Assembly: GCF_963678425.1 (NCBI RefSeq)
Contig: NZ_OY782855.1
Span: 1 to 64,000 of the forward strand
Origin: an uncultured Bacteroides sp.
GTDB lineage: Bacteria > Bacteroidota > Bacteroidia > Bacteroidales > Bacteroidaceae
Reading direction: 5' to 3'
DNA length: 64,000 nucleotides
Made by a program: the position numbers and the translations under genes. Within the stretch, counting starts at the first letter, position 1; every line of letters starts with the position of its first letter. Of the stretch, positions 26,896-36,659 are shown in pieces. Below the pieces are notes generated by a model that worked only from the letters and a program-made list of their open reading frames with translations, ran no database searches and had not been told where the DNA came from.

Positions 26896-27034
26896 GGGTG
26901 TCACAGGTGGCAGTAAAAAAGCCTTTTTTATTCTTTCAGAAATAAAAAAATGAAAAATCTGCAAATTGCGGAATTTTCAAATTTTTATTTTCAGAACCAG
27001 AAAAAGTATTATTTTACTGCCACCTGTGACACCC
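26896..27034. repeat. Long palindromic element with perfect 23-bp inverted arms
   Basis: Arms at 26896-26918 (starts GGGTGTCACAGGTGGCAG) and 27012-27034 are exact reverse complements, separated by 93 bp whose A/T tracts are also roughly self-complementary. It looks like a MITE or large cruciform. It contains no ORF and lies 120 bp from the 3' end of the phosphoesterase gene. The GGTGGCAG core recurs at 44932. Confidence 0.75.
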
Positions 27035-27154
27035 GATTAATAGTAATGAATTGATAATCAATGTTGAAATATTTATATTTTGGCATTTGTGTCTTCCTAT
27101 ATACATAAAATTCAGAAAATGTTTGTATGCACAAGATGGGTAAGTGTCGACTTT

Positions 27155-30100
27155 TTATTTCAATATGATAATCTGAGATTTAATGTTATTTGCAGTACTA
27201 ATTTTGAGTATGTAAGTACCTCGGGATAAGGCTTGCACATCAAGTTTATTTGTTCCAATAATAATTTTACTGGTTAATACCTCACTTCCCGAAGTTGTTA
27301 AAAGTGTCACTATTCCTGATTCATTTGAATTGTTTTCAATAAAAATATTTTCTTTTGCCGGACTTGGATATACAGTGATTTTGTTTGTTAAGCTATTAAT
27401 GCCAGTGCTAGTACTTGTTTTTATAACAGAGTTCTGCCAGCCGTGAGCAATAACCTGAATTATGTGTTCCCCTGTATTTAGTTCATCTGCAGCAATAGTT
27501 AGTTGTCCGGGCTTCATCGTAAACTGTGAAGTATTTAGTTCTTTATTGTCCACCAAAACAGAAGCTAGGGAATCTCTCCATGCAATATTATCCTCAAATG
27601 TAAGTATAATCTCTTTATCCTCTTGTTTTGCTGTAAGAGAAGGAGCTTTTCCTATTGTGATATGAATTCGGTTTGATACTGCATCGTATGAATCATTGAT
27701 GTAGAGCGAAGCAAAATAATCTGCTGCTGGTAATTCTCCTGCAGGAATTGAGATGTATCCCTTAGTTGCTCCATATGTATAGTAGAAACCGTCCAGTTGA
27801 TCAGTGCCTACAACTTTACCTTCTTTAAAGAGTCCTACCCAGTCTTTTGGAGTACCCGGACCGTTTGCATAATTAATTTTTATATTTTCTCCCGGTGCAA
27901 AGTTAGCCTGATCAACAGATACAGACGAAATCTCTGAGCCTACGGAAAAGAACTTACGTGCTACAGGTTCAAAGTAGCCATCTTTGGTAAAGTAATTGAT
28001 GTAATAATATCCTTTGGATAATGTTTTTGCTGTACCTTCACCTGTGTTTAAGGACAGACTTCCTGTCGTTATTCCCGAATTAAGATATAGCCATGAAGAA
28101 GAGTAAGAACCGTTTTCTCCAGGAGTTTCACCCATACGATATATCCCAATCCAATCGTTCGTTAATGAAGGGGCATTTGTATAAGTAATCTTTATTGGCT
28201 CGCCTTCATTATACACATTCTTATCAATGCTTATTTGCGGCAAACTACCTACAAAGAAAGGCATGCGGGGAGACAACTCTGTATATCCTCCATCTTTAAA
28301 AAGTACGGCGTAATATTGATCCGGTTCAGAAATAGTAAAGGTAAACTTTCCGGTTGATCCGGTAGTGTATGCCCAACGGTCAGATGTTGATCCTCCCGGA
28401 TTGCTTCCACTTCGAAAGATGCCAATCCAGGCATTTTGTCCTTCTGGTACAAATTGGTAATCTACAGTAATATTTTGATTTAAATCAAAAGACTTACCAG
28501 TGATAGATATTCCCGGATCTCCATCAATACTTCCGGTAACGGTAAACGTGCGTATATCTGACCAGTCGGACCATTCCAGATTATTGTCGCGATAACGTGT
28601 GCGAATGTAATAAGCCCCATTTTTTAATTGATTTTTCCCAATGCTAATTTGAGTGATATCTTTATTCTCATTTATGTCATAAGGAATATGCAAAGGTTTG
28701 CCTGTTGAACTGAATAGATCTTCTACGTCATGAACACTGTCAACTACTAGTGTAGAAAAATCTTGTGATTGAGCTATCTGGTATTGTACGCTATTTATCG
28801 CATATGTTGTAGTGGTTGTGTATTTATTCCCTTTAAAAGTATGTGGTAGAGTAATTTCACTTTCAGTTTGTTCTATAGAAGGTTTCTCGGGAGTAGATTG
28901 ATTCAGACGTCGACTAAAAGAATCAATTAAAATATTGTCTACTACAATATCGCGGTTACCAATGGCATAACAGTCTGCTTTCATTTCTTTTTTATTGAAG
29001 TCAAGTTCTAGAATCTGATATCCCCAGTAGTCAATGGTTTTTTGTACATCATCCATATCTTTTTCTGAAGACATTCCCCATAGTTGATCCCATGAAGCTG
29101 CTCCGTTGATAATATGATAAAGAGGATAATCAGTCATTTGTCCTCTATGATATAGGTGATGATGTCCTCCATAGTTAAGAATATGTTTGGGCGTTTCTGA
29201 TAGTATAGGAACAATTTCATTTCGTACCCAAGATGAAATGTCTCCAACATATTGTTCTGCTTCAATAGGTCTATGGTTTACACTGATTACAAAGTCCACG
29301 CTATCATCAGTTTTAACTGCATCTACAACTTTACGTACCCAGTCTTTTTGTTCAGAACTTGTATGCTCAGTACTTAGCACAACAAACAAGACTCTTCCTA
29401 CCTGATAAGCATAGTAGTTTTCTGTACCACTTTTGATGCCTTGATATTCTAGATCTTCGTAGTGAAAATGCGCTGCATAATTAGCCATACCCGGATCCTG
29501 ATATGTTTCGTGATTTCCCACAGCTGTCATAATAGGAAGGTAAGGAGATAGAAGAGCCGATTTATTAAGGTGAATAAATTCATATTGATCGAGTGTTCCC
29601 AAATCCACTTGGTCTCCTACATTCATTATCATATTGATATTTTCTTCCACTTTACCATATTTTTCTTCAATCTTGCGTTTAGCTGCTTGCATTAACCATT
29701 CATAACCACTGCGAGTTTTAATTTGATGATCGCCCATAAGTAAGATACGCAATGGTTTCAGACTTCCTTTTTCCGGTTCTGTTTTAAAGCGAAATACATC
29801 GCTCTCTTTATTTCCTGTTTTTATCTTGTAGGAATATAAAGTACTGGGAGTTAGATTGGTTAGTTGTACGGAATGCCAGTAATAAGAATCTGATAACTTT
29901 GCTGCATTGCCTGTAATAGTTTGTGTCAATGTTGCCGGACTATCGCCATATATAACCTCACTACTTCCTGCTGCACTGGTTTTCCAGCATATCCATACGG
30001 AATTAGATGTAGCAGTTTGCAAATAAGGTTTTGTCATTTCCATATATTGGTTGGGAACTACAGTTACCCTATGTGCCGTGATCTCCGGGCAGTCACCATT

Positions 30101-30529
30101 GCCGGTATTCTCATAATAAATGTCAGCTTCACCAAATTCTTTTCCTCCTATAGTAACTGTTTCACCAGGTGCAATAGAATGATCTTGTATTATAGAAATG
30201 GGGCGACAGATAGATAAATCCAATGAAAGGGTATCGCTGGTTTCGTTATTAAATAAACGAATAACTTTCAGAGCACTACTTTGAGAAATAAAAGATGTAG
30301 CCAAGCTTATCTCTCCACTTCCCTGACCGGCTATAATTCGACATCCTATTGGAGCCTTCCATAAATACGCTTTGACTCCTTCTGTTGCAGGAACCTTGTA
30401 ATTTGTTGTTTCATTGATTCCTACTATTGTTTTCCCCGTTATGTTTTCTACGGTGATTAACGTTTTGGCCTGTATGCTACTATATGCAACAATAGATAAG
30501 AATACGTACGTGAGTAAATTCCTTTTCAT
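27155..30529 (-). CDS. Secreted multidomain metallophosphoesterase with sorting-type C-terminus
   Basis: 1124 residues with a signal peptide (MKRNLLTYVFLSIVAYSSIQA). An Ig-like part is followed by a purple-acid-phosphatase-type fibronectin III domain (~165-250). The calcineurin-like domain (~258-510) has metal ligands GDH (266-268), NVGDQVD (303-309), GNHE (338-341), VNHRP and GGHHHLYH. Then come a fibronectin-like domain and three similar beta-domains, each with W(I/V)G(I/L)(F/Y) (AWIGIF, DWIGIY, DWVGLF). The last ~75 residues (ITVYPSPAKENIFIE... GTYILKIST) resemble a type-A secretion sorting domain. It should hydrolyse phosphate esters at the cell surface or outside. Confidence 0.85.
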   Translation of the reverse strand: MKRNLLTYVFLSIVAYSSIQAKTLITVENITGKTIVGINETTNYKVPATEGVKAYLWKAPIGCRIIAGQGSGEISLATSFISQSSALKVIRLFNNETSDTLSLDLSICRPISIIQDHSIAPGETVTIGGKEFGEADIYYENTGNGDCPEITAHRVTVVPNQYMEMTKPYLQTATSNSVWICWKTSAAGSSEVIYGDSPATLTQTITGNAAKLSDSYYWHSVQLTNLTPSTLYSYKIKTGNKESDVFRFKTEPEKGSLKPLRILLMGDHQIKTRSGYEWLMQAAKRKIEEKYGKVEENINMIMNVGDQVDLGTLDQYEFIHLNKSALLSPYLPIMTAVGNHETYQDPGMANYAAHFHYEDLEYQGIKSGTENYYAYQVGRVLFVVLSTEHTSSEQKDWVRKVVDAVKTDDSVDFVISVNHRPIEAEQYVGDISSWVRNEIVPILSETPKHILNYGGHHHLYHRGQMTDYPLYHIINGAASWDQLWGMSSEKDMDDVQKTIDYWGYQILELDFNKKEMKADCYAIGNRDIVVDNILIDSFSRRLNQSTPEKPSIEQTESEITLPHTFKGNKYTTTTTYAINSVQYQIAQSQDFSTLVVDSVHDVEDLFSSTGKPLHIPYDINENKDITQISIGKNQLKNGAYYIRTRYRDNNLEWSDWSDIRTFTVTGSIDGDPGISITGKSFDLNQNITVDYQFVPEGQNAWIGIFRSGSNPGGSTSDRWAYTTGSTGKFTFTISEPDQYYAVLFKDGGYTELSPRMPFFVGSLPQISIDKNVYNEGEPIKITYTNAPSLTNDWIGIYRMGETPGENGSYSSSWLYLNSGITTGSLSLNTGEGTAKTLSKGYYYINYFTKDGYFEPVARKFFSVGSEISSVSVDQANFAPGENIKINYANGPGTPKDWVGLFKEGKVVGTDQLDGFYYTYGATKGYISIPAGELPAADYFASLYINDSYDAVSNRIHITIGKAPSLTAKQEDKEIILTFEDNIAWRDSLASVLVDNKELNTSQFTMKPGQLTIAADELNTGEHIIQVIAHGWQNSVIKTSTSTGINSLTNKITVYPSPAKENIFIENNSNESGIVTLLTTSGSEVLTSKIIIGTNKLDVQALSRGTYILKISTANNIKSQIIILK

Positions 30530-30723
30530 ATTTAATGATTAATAAAATTAAGCTGCAAAGTAAGGGTTCTGACATTATGTGACAGCTACAATAAGATTAC
30601 AATGTAATGACGCTTTAATGACGGTTTTACCAGATATTTATAAGTGAGCAAATTCTTTCTTGGTTCAGGATAACTGAAAAGTCATACTTGAAACAGACTT
30701 GTTTTTTCCTTATATGCGAACAA

Positions 30724-30775
30724 AGTGTTCATTATCGGACACTCTGTTTTTTGTTATATACACTCATTATCAGTG
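30724..30775 (+). promoter_or_regulatory. Candidate activator-binding sites upstream of the sigma-54 promoter
   Basis: An imperfect palindrome AGTGTTCATTATCGGACACT (30724-30743) and a related site CACTCATTATCAGTG (30761-30775) share a CATTATC centre and ACACT/AGTGT flanks. They lie 25-75 bp upstream of the -24 element, which suits binding by the NtrC-type regulator at 42.1 kb. Inference only. Confidence 0.45.
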
Positions 30776-30786
30776 AAATAGTCTTT

Positions 30787-30802
30787 TGGCACGCACTTTG
30801 AA
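30787..30802 (+). promoter_or_regulatory. Sigma-54 (RpoN) promoter of the efflux cluster
   Basis: TGGCAC (30787-30792), 5 bp and TTGAA (30798-30802) give GG-N10-GA, the exact -24/-12 spacing of RpoN promoters; only the -12 GC is GA. The ATG of the first efflux gene is 36 bp downstream. The cluster ends with a sigma-54 activator gene. Confidence 0.75.
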
Positions 30803-30838
30803 TATAATGTCCATAGAAAAATACTAAAGTAATATTAT

Positions 30839-32083
30839 ATGGACAGAGAGATTCCAAAAGAGGTGCAACTCAAAGAACGTAAAAAGAAAATTATTAGGAT
30901 TGGCCTCATAGGGGTAACTGCTATTATCCTGATCGTAAGTTTAATTTCTTTTATGCGTGCCGGAGTCGACAGAAAAGAAATTATTTTTTCTACAGTCGAT
31001 AAAGGTACAATAGAGGTCTCCGTCAGTGCATCGGGCAAGGTTGTTCCGGCATTTGAAGAGATTATCAATTCTCCTATCAATTCACGTATTTTGGAAGTAT
31101 ACAGAAAAGGCGGCGATTCAGTAAATGTTGGAACTCCCATTCTGAAGTTAGATCTCCAGAGTGCCGAGACTGATTACAAGAAACTTCTGGATGAAGAACA
31201 GATGCGCAAATATAAGTTGGAACAGTTGAAGGTGAACAATAAAACTAAACTCAGCGATATGAATATGCAGATAAAAGTTTCTGCAATGAAGCTAAATAGG
31301 ATGAAAGTAGAACTTCGCAATGAGCATTATCTGGATAGTCTGGGCGCAGGAACTACGGATAAGGTAAGGCAGGCCGAATTAAGCTACAATGTTTCCAGAC
31401 TGGAATACGAACAACTGAAGCAACAATATAATAATGAATGTCAGATTGCAGCCGCAGAATTAAAAGTTCAGCAACTGGATTTCAACATTTTCTGCAAATC
31501 ATTAACCGAAACCAAGCGTACTCTTGAAGATGCACGCATACGTTCTCCACGAAAAGCTATTTTGACTTTTATAAATAATCAGGTTGGAGCACAAGTTCCG
31601 CAAGGCGGACAAGTGGCTATTATTTCAGATCTTTCCCATTTTAAGGTGGAAGGTGAAATAGCAGATACTTATAGTGACCGGATTAGTGTGGGAAGTAAAG
31701 CTATTGTCAAGATAGGCAGTGAGAAACTGGAAGGAACAGTAAGCAGTGTTACTCCTCTTTCCAAGAACGGAGTGATATCCTTCACCGTACAATTAAAAAA
31801 TGATCACAATCCGCGTTTGCGTTCCGGATTGAAAACAGATGTTTACATTATGAATGCTGTGAAAGAAAATGTTCAGCGTATTGCCAATGGTTCCTACTAT
31901 ACAGGTACGGGAGAATATGAGCTATTTGTTCAGAATGGCAATGAATTAGTGAAAAGAAAAGTTCAATTGGGTGACAGCAATTTTGAATATGTAGAGGTTC
32001 TTTCAGGATTAAAGTCCGGCGATCAGGTTGTAGTTAGTGATATGAGTAATTATAAGAATAAATCTAAACTAAAGATTAAATAA
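30839..32083 (+). CDS. Efflux membrane-fusion (periplasmic adaptor) protein, HlyD/MacA-like
   Basis: 414 residues. One N-terminal membrane helix (~20-40) follows a basic start. The order is beta-barrel/lipoyl strand (SASGKVVPAFEEIINSPINSRILEVYRKGGDSV), a long coiled-coil hairpin (~110-235), a second lipoyl half (ARIRSPRKAILTFINNQVGAQVPQGGQVAIISD) and a membrane-proximal C-terminal domain. Such adaptors join an inner-membrane ABC transporter to a TolC channel. It is the first gene after the sigma-54 promoter, 4 bp before a permease gene. Confidence 0.88.
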   Translation: MDREIPKEVQLKERKKKIIRIGLIGVTAIILIVSLISFMRAGVDRKEIIFSTVDKGTIEVSVSASGKVVPAFEEIINSPINSRILEVYRKGGDSVNVGTPILKLDLQSAETDYKKLLDEEQMRKYKLEQLKVNNKTKLSDMNMQIKVSAMKLNRMKVELRNEHYLDSLGAGTTDKVRQAELSYNVSRLEYEQLKQQYNNECQIAAAELKVQQLDFNIFCKSLTETKRTLEDARIRSPRKAILTFINNQVGAQVPQGGQVAIISDLSHFKVEGEIADTYSDRISVGSKAIVKIGSEKLEGTVSSVTPLSKNGVISFTVQLKNDHNPRLRSGLKTDVYIMNAVKENVQRIANGSYYTGTGEYELFVQNGNELVKRKVQLGDSNFEYVEVLSGLKSGDQVVVSDMSNYKNKSKLKIK

Positions 32084-32087
32084 GGTT

Positions 32088-33398
32088 ATGTATAAGCAAT
32101 ATGTGAAACAGGCGTGGCAGTTGCTAAAACAAAATAAATTGTTTAGCAGCATCTATATTATTGGAACCGGATTGGCTATTTCAATGGTGATGATTATGGC
32201 AATTGTCTACTATATTAAGATTGCCAATATTTATCCGGAGACGAACCGAGACCGAATTTTGGTTGCAAAGTCCTTAACTGAACGGAGTAAAAGTAACGCA
32301 TCTTTTACTAATAGTTCTTCTTTCTCATATAGTGCTGTGAAAGAATATTTTTATTCGCTAAAATCGGCAGAAGCTGTAACAGCAGTTTTTAGTGCATATG
32401 GTTCAGCTCCTTATATTCAACTTTCAGATAATAAAACACGGGTTCCTGTTCAAGTGCAGTATACGGATAATGCTTATTGGAAAGTCTTTAGTTTTTCTTT
32501 TGTTGATGGAAAGCCCTATTCTCAGGCCGATTTTATTTCAGGTATTCACACTATGGTGATATCAGAATCATTGGCTAAAGAGATTTTTGGATCGGTCAAT
32601 GCTACAGGTAAAACATTATCAATGGACTTTACTGAATATCGTATTTCAGGAGTGGTACGCGATGCATCTTATGCAACACCTGAAACTTTTGCTCAGGCAT
32701 GGGTTCCATATACTTGCAGAGATGATTATAAAGCAGGATTCAATGGTATCAGTGGATTACTGGGCGGCATGACAGTTTATATTTTGTGTCATTCATCTTC
32801 CGAGGCTTATAAAATTTCAAAGGAAGTATCAGATAAATTTCAGAGATATACTAATAGTCAAAAAAAAGTTCGTATTGAACTTACAGGTCAGCCTGAGTTA
32901 TACTGGAAAAGTATATTTCGCACTTGGTCGAATGTAGCTCAGGATTGGAAAGAGATCATAAAGAGTTACTTTCTTTTACTTATGCTGTTTTTAATGGTAC
33001 CTGCTATAAACCTTTCAAGTATGATATCTTCACGCATGAATGAACGGGCTTCCGAGATAGGAGTGCGTAAAGCATTTGGAGCACCGGGACATTCATTACT
33101 AAATCAGATCTTATTCGAGAATTTGATTTTGACATGCCTTGGAGGAATAGCCGGATTATTGTTCTCATATATACTGATTTTGCTGGGACATAACTGGTTA
33201 TTGAGCATATTTGATGCCTGGACTTCTCCATTACCTGAAGGGGTAGATGTTGAGTTCTCCCCTTCAATGCTTATAAATCCTACAGTATTTGTGATAACTT
33301 TTATAGTTTGTCTGGTACTGAATTTGCTGTCAGCTATTTTGCCGGCATGGATATCATTACGTAAAAATATTGTAGACTCATTGAATGCTAAGAATTAA
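32088..33398 (+). CDS. FtsX/MacB-type ABC permease (pair 1, type A)
   Basis: 436 residues. The N-terminus MYKQYVKQAWQLLKQNKLFS leads into membrane helix 1 (~20-45). A large periplasmic MacB core follows (~50-290), then three C-terminal helices with the FtsX signature INLSSMISSRMNERASEIGVRKAFGA. It lacks an ATPase domain and so depends on the separate ATPase at 34.7 kb. It closely resembles the permease at 37915. The type-B partner follows after 4 bp. Confidence 0.87.
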   Translation: MYKQYVKQAWQLLKQNKLFSSIYIIGTGLAISMVMIMAIVYYIKIANIYPETNRDRILVAKSLTERSKSNASFTNSSSFSYSAVKEYFYSLKSAEAVTAVFSAYGSAPYIQLSDNKTRVPVQVQYTDNAYWKVFSFSFVDGKPYSQADFISGIHTMVISESLAKEIFGSVNATGKTLSMDFTEYRISGVVRDASYATPETFAQAWVPYTCRDDYKAGFNGISGLLGGMTVYILCHSSSEAYKISKEVSDKFQRYTNSQKKVRIELTGQPELYWKSIFRTWSNVAQDWKEIIKSYFLLLMLFLMVPAINLSSMISSRMNERASEIGVRKAFGAPGHSLLNQILFENLILTCLGGIAGLLFSYILILLGHNWLLSIFDAWTSPLPEGVDVEFSPSMLINPTVFVITFIVCLVLNLLSAILPAWISLRKNIVDSLNAKN

Positions 33399-33402
33399 GG
33401 TT

Positions 33403-34683
33403 ATGTTCAAACAGATACTAAAACAATTGTGGGCGCAACGTCGCTCAAATTCATGGATATTGCTTGAGTTGATAGTTGTTACAGCTGCTATTTGGTGGGT
33501 AATAGATCCTTTGTATGTTATTCGTTGCAATCAAACTATTCCACAAGGATTTGATTGCACAGATGTTTACCGTATTACTTTAGGGGAATTGCCTAAAAAG
33601 TCTCCGGCTTATAAAGCGGAAGAATCTGACTCTGTCAATGCTTTGGCTAATTTCAATAGAATAGTAGATAAGATTAAACAGTATCCCGGAGTTGAAGCTT
33701 CAGTGGTAATTCGCTATTATTATCCATTTTCAGACAGTAATAGGAGTAGTTCTTATCATAATAAATCTATCGAAGCAAATGCATGTAACATGGGATATTA
33801 TAGTGCTGGCGATTATTTTCAGGTATTTCGCTATACTTCAGCTGCTGATCATAGCTGGCAAAGTTTGGCTAAGATTAAAATTAACGCAAATGATGTATTC
33901 ATCACAAAAGATTTTGAGAAGAAAATGTTTGGTAATAAGTCGGCATTGGGAAAGAAACTCACCGATGGTGATTCTACCAGTGTATATACGGTAGTTGGTG
34001 TTTTGGATTATGTGAAGCTAATTAGTTCAGAACAACCTCAACCAATTATAATTTCTCCTGAAATGAAAATGAATCAGACATCATCAATAAATGAAAAGAA
34101 GATTTTTATCAGAATGAAAAAAGGAACTGCTGAGAAACCTTTTCTGGAAGCATTCAAAAAACAAATGTTTAGCGATTTATCTATCGGTAACTATTATTTG
34201 TCAGAGATTAATTCTTATAATAAAATTAAAACTGATTATGAATATTCTCGTGGGATAACCAATATACTTCGTATAAAAACAGGTTTATGTATATTCTTTC
34301 TGGTAAACATCTTACTCGGTGTTGTTGGAACTTTCTGGTTAAAATGCAGAGCACGCCGTGATGAAATAGGTTTGCGAATGGTATTGGGCAGTACCCGCAA
34401 AGAGCTGCATAAGTTCTTTATAACTGAAGGCTGGCTGCTCACCACTCTGGCATTCATAATAGGAATAATTATCAATCTTCAGTTTATATATTTTAATGGA
34501 TTTTACCAGTCGGAGCAAAACAATGAAACTGGCATTCCATGGGTTAATAATGCTTGTATCCATTTTGCTGCAGTTAGCATCATCGTTTATGTGTTGTTGC
34601 TGGTTACTGTATTGCTAGCTACATGGCTGCCTGTTTCAAATGCATGTAAAGTCTCTCCGGTAGATGTATTAAGAGATGAATAA
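33403..34683 (+). CDS. FtsX/MacB-type ABC permease (pair 1, type B)
   Basis: 426 residues from MFKQILKQLWAQRRSNSWIL; six in-frame residues upstream overlap the previous gene and are unlikely to be used. It has one N-terminal helix, a periplasmic domain, then three helices, with CRARRDEIGLRMVLGSTRKEL as the coupling-helix motif and the C-terminus SNACKVSPVDVLRDE. It resembles the permease at 39203. It probably forms a heterodimer with the type-A protein. Confidence 0.85.
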   Translation: MFKQILKQLWAQRRSNSWILLELIVVTAAIWWVIDPLYVIRCNQTIPQGFDCTDVYRITLGELPKKSPAYKAEESDSVNALANFNRIVDKIKQYPGVEASVVIRYYYPFSDSNRSSSYHNKSIEANACNMGYYSAGDYFQVFRYTSAADHSWQSLAKIKINANDVFITKDFEKKMFGNKSALGKKLTDGDSTSVYTVVGVLDYVKLISSEQPQPIIISPEMKMNQTSSINEKKIFIRMKKGTAEKPFLEAFKKQMFSDLSIGNYYLSEINSYNKIKTDYEYSRGITNILRIKTGLCIFFLVNILLGVVGTFWLKCRARRDEIGLRMVLGSTRKELHKFFITEGWLLTTLAFIIGIIINLQFIYFNGFYQSEQNNETGIPWVNNACIHFAAVSIIVYVLLLVTVLLATWLPVSNACKVSPVDVLRDE

Positions 34684-34720
34684 TATAAATAGAATTTAAA
34701 ACATTAAAATACTTACAATT

Positions 34721-35386
34721 ATGATTAAGCTTACCGAATTAAACAAGATTTATCGTACAGACGAGATTGAAACCGTTGCTTTAGAGAATGTGAATTTAGA
34801 AGTGCAGAAAGGCGAGTTTTTAAGTATTATGGGTCCATCCGGTTGCGGAAAGTCTACTTTACTTAATATTATGGGATTACTTGATGCACCTACTTCTGGT
34901 ACAATTGAAATAAATGGTACTCAAACGGTTAAGATGAAAGACAAAGAACTGGCGCAGTTCCGTAATCAGAAGTTAGGATTTGTATTTCAGAGTTTCCATC
35001 TGATAAATTCACTCAACGTGATTGATAATGTGGAACTTCCTTTGCTTTATCGAAAGGTGGCTTCTTCTGAGAGAAGAAAGAGGGCGGAAGAAGTTCTGGA
35101 AAAAGTAGGTTTAAGTCACCGTATGCGTCATTTCCCGACGCAATTATCAGGTGGTCAGTGTCAGCGAGTTGCTATTGCCCGTGCTATAATAGGTAATCCA
35201 GATATTATTCTTGCCGATGAGCCAACCGGTAACCTGGATTCAAAGATGGGGGCAGAAGTTATGGATATTCTGCACAAACTGAATAAAGAAGACGGACGCA
35301 CCATTGTGATGGTAACACATGATGAACGCCAGGCAAAACAAACAGCGCGAACTATCCGGTTCTTTGATGGTCGACAAATACAATAA
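34721..35386 (+). CDS. ABC transporter ATP-binding protein (MacB/LolD type)
   Basis: 221 residues. Walker A is GPSGCGKST (38-46), the Q-loop is FQSFHLINSL, the signature is LSGGQCQRVAIARA, Walker B is ILADEPTGNLD, and the H-loop is VTHD. It is the only ATPase in the cluster, so it presumably energises all three permease pairs. MacB/LolD-type ATPases drive extrusion by mechanotransmission rather than classical transport. Confidence 0.92.
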   Translation: MIKLTELNKIYRTDEIETVALENVNLEVQKGEFLSIMGPSGCGKSTLLNIMGLLDAPTSGTIEINGTQTVKMKDKELAQFRNQKLGFVFQSFHLINSLNVIDNVELPLLYRKVASSERRKRAEEVLEKVGLSHRMRHFPTQLSGGQCQRVAIARAIIGNPDIILADEPTGNLDSKMGAEVMDILHKLNKEDGRTIVMVTHDERQAKQTARTIRFFDGRQIQ

Positions 35387-35393
35387 AACTGAA

Positions 35394-36659
35394 ATGAACC
35401 AACTTCGCATACTTATAAATATTCTTTTTAGGAGAAAGTTCCTGATGTTCAGTTATATTCTGATAGTGGGAGTGACTTTTGTCTGGGTAACCCAGACGGA
35501 AATAGCTCACGAGAACAATATAACTAATACTTCAGTTGAACCGTTTGTAACACGAAGTCTCTTCCTTAGTAACATGAGAGTACGGTATGCTGATAAAACG
35601 GAAGAAGAGGCATTTCCCGGCATAAAAATTTGTGAACGGATGGCTCAGATGAAAACAGCCGGACTTGTCTCTTTTTTTACATGGGTACGTTATAACGAAT
35701 TCTTTAAAAATGGCTGTAGCTATTCTATCCCGTATCGTGCAACAGATCATCGTTATTGGCAGATAATGAAATTTGATTTCATTCAGGGGAGACCATACTC
35801 AAAAGAAGATGTAGAAAAATCCCGCCCACTGATTGTGCTTTCAGAGTCTATGCGTAATCAGTACTTTAAAAAGTCTGAAAATCCGTTAGGCAAAAGGATT
35901 ACAATTAATGGGAAAGATTATATGGTTTGTGGGGTAGTAAAGAATGTACCCAGTTCATCGCTTTATGCATATTCTGAGTATTGGATTCCATATACAGTAT
36001 GGCAGGGAAAAGGCTATTATCCAAGATCTAACGGATTACTTAGTGTGTATGTTGTTCAGGTTTTAGCTAAGTCAACAACTGATTTTAATGCAATTCATCA
36101 GGAATATCAATTGATAATGAATGAATTGAAAAAAGAGAATAAACCGAACTGTGAAACAATAGATCAGAGATTTGGAACCAGAGGTTACCTGTTATTTGGA
36201 GATAAGAGTTCATTGGAGGATTATACACTTTCTTTTTCTGATTATCTATTACACAGTCTGCAAACCCTCTGGTTTATTATGATTCCTGCTTTAGCCCTGA
36301 TGTGTATAAACTTTGCCAGAACGAGCGAAAGGAGTGTTGAAATAGGAGTTCGTATGGCTTTAGGAGCGGACAGACAAATGATAAAGATGCAATATATAAA
36401 AGAAAATGCAGTAATTATTCTATTAGGGATGATCCCGGGAATTTTATTAGGATACTTATTTGTTTATTGGTGGCCAGATGAATACTTAGATGGTCTTGAT
36501 GTTAATCATTTTACTTTTGTAGAATTGCCGTTTAATTTGCAAATATTTTTTCAATTGCTTATGACTTTCATTATATTTCTGTGTGCTAGTATTCTGATTC
36601 CAATTCACAAACTGAAGTTGCAAAAAATAGCAAGTTTGCTGAAAGGAGGGAATCTATGA
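35394..36659 (+). CDS. FtsX/MacB-type ABC permease (pair 2, type A)
   Basis: 421 residues. I use the ATG giving MNQLRILINILFRRKFLMFS, 7 bp after the ATPase stop; the longer reading overlaps the ATPase gene. It has an N-terminal helix, periplasmic core and three C-terminal helices with ARTSERSVEIGVRMALGADRQM. It diverges more from pair 1 than pair 3 does. The last 4 bases overlap the next start (ATGA). Confidence 0.83.
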   Translation: MNQLRILINILFRRKFLMFSYILIVGVTFVWVTQTEIAHENNITNTSVEPFVTRSLFLSNMRVRYADKTEEEAFPGIKICERMAQMKTAGLVSFFTWVRYNEFFKNGCSYSIPYRATDHRYWQIMKFDFIQGRPYSKEDVEKSRPLIVLSESMRNQYFKKSENPLGKRITINGKDYMVCGVVKNVPSSSLYAYSEYWIPYTVWQGKGYYPRSNGLLSVYVVQVLAKSTTDFNAIHQEYQLIMNELKKENKPNCETIDQRFGTRGYLLFGDKSSLEDYTLSFSDYLLHSLQTLWFIMIPALALMCINFARTSERSVEIGVRMALGADRQMIKMQYIKENAVIILLGMIPGILLGYLFVYWWPDEYLDGLDVNHFTFVELPFNLQIFFQLLMTFIIFLCASILIPIHKLKLQKIASLLKGGNL

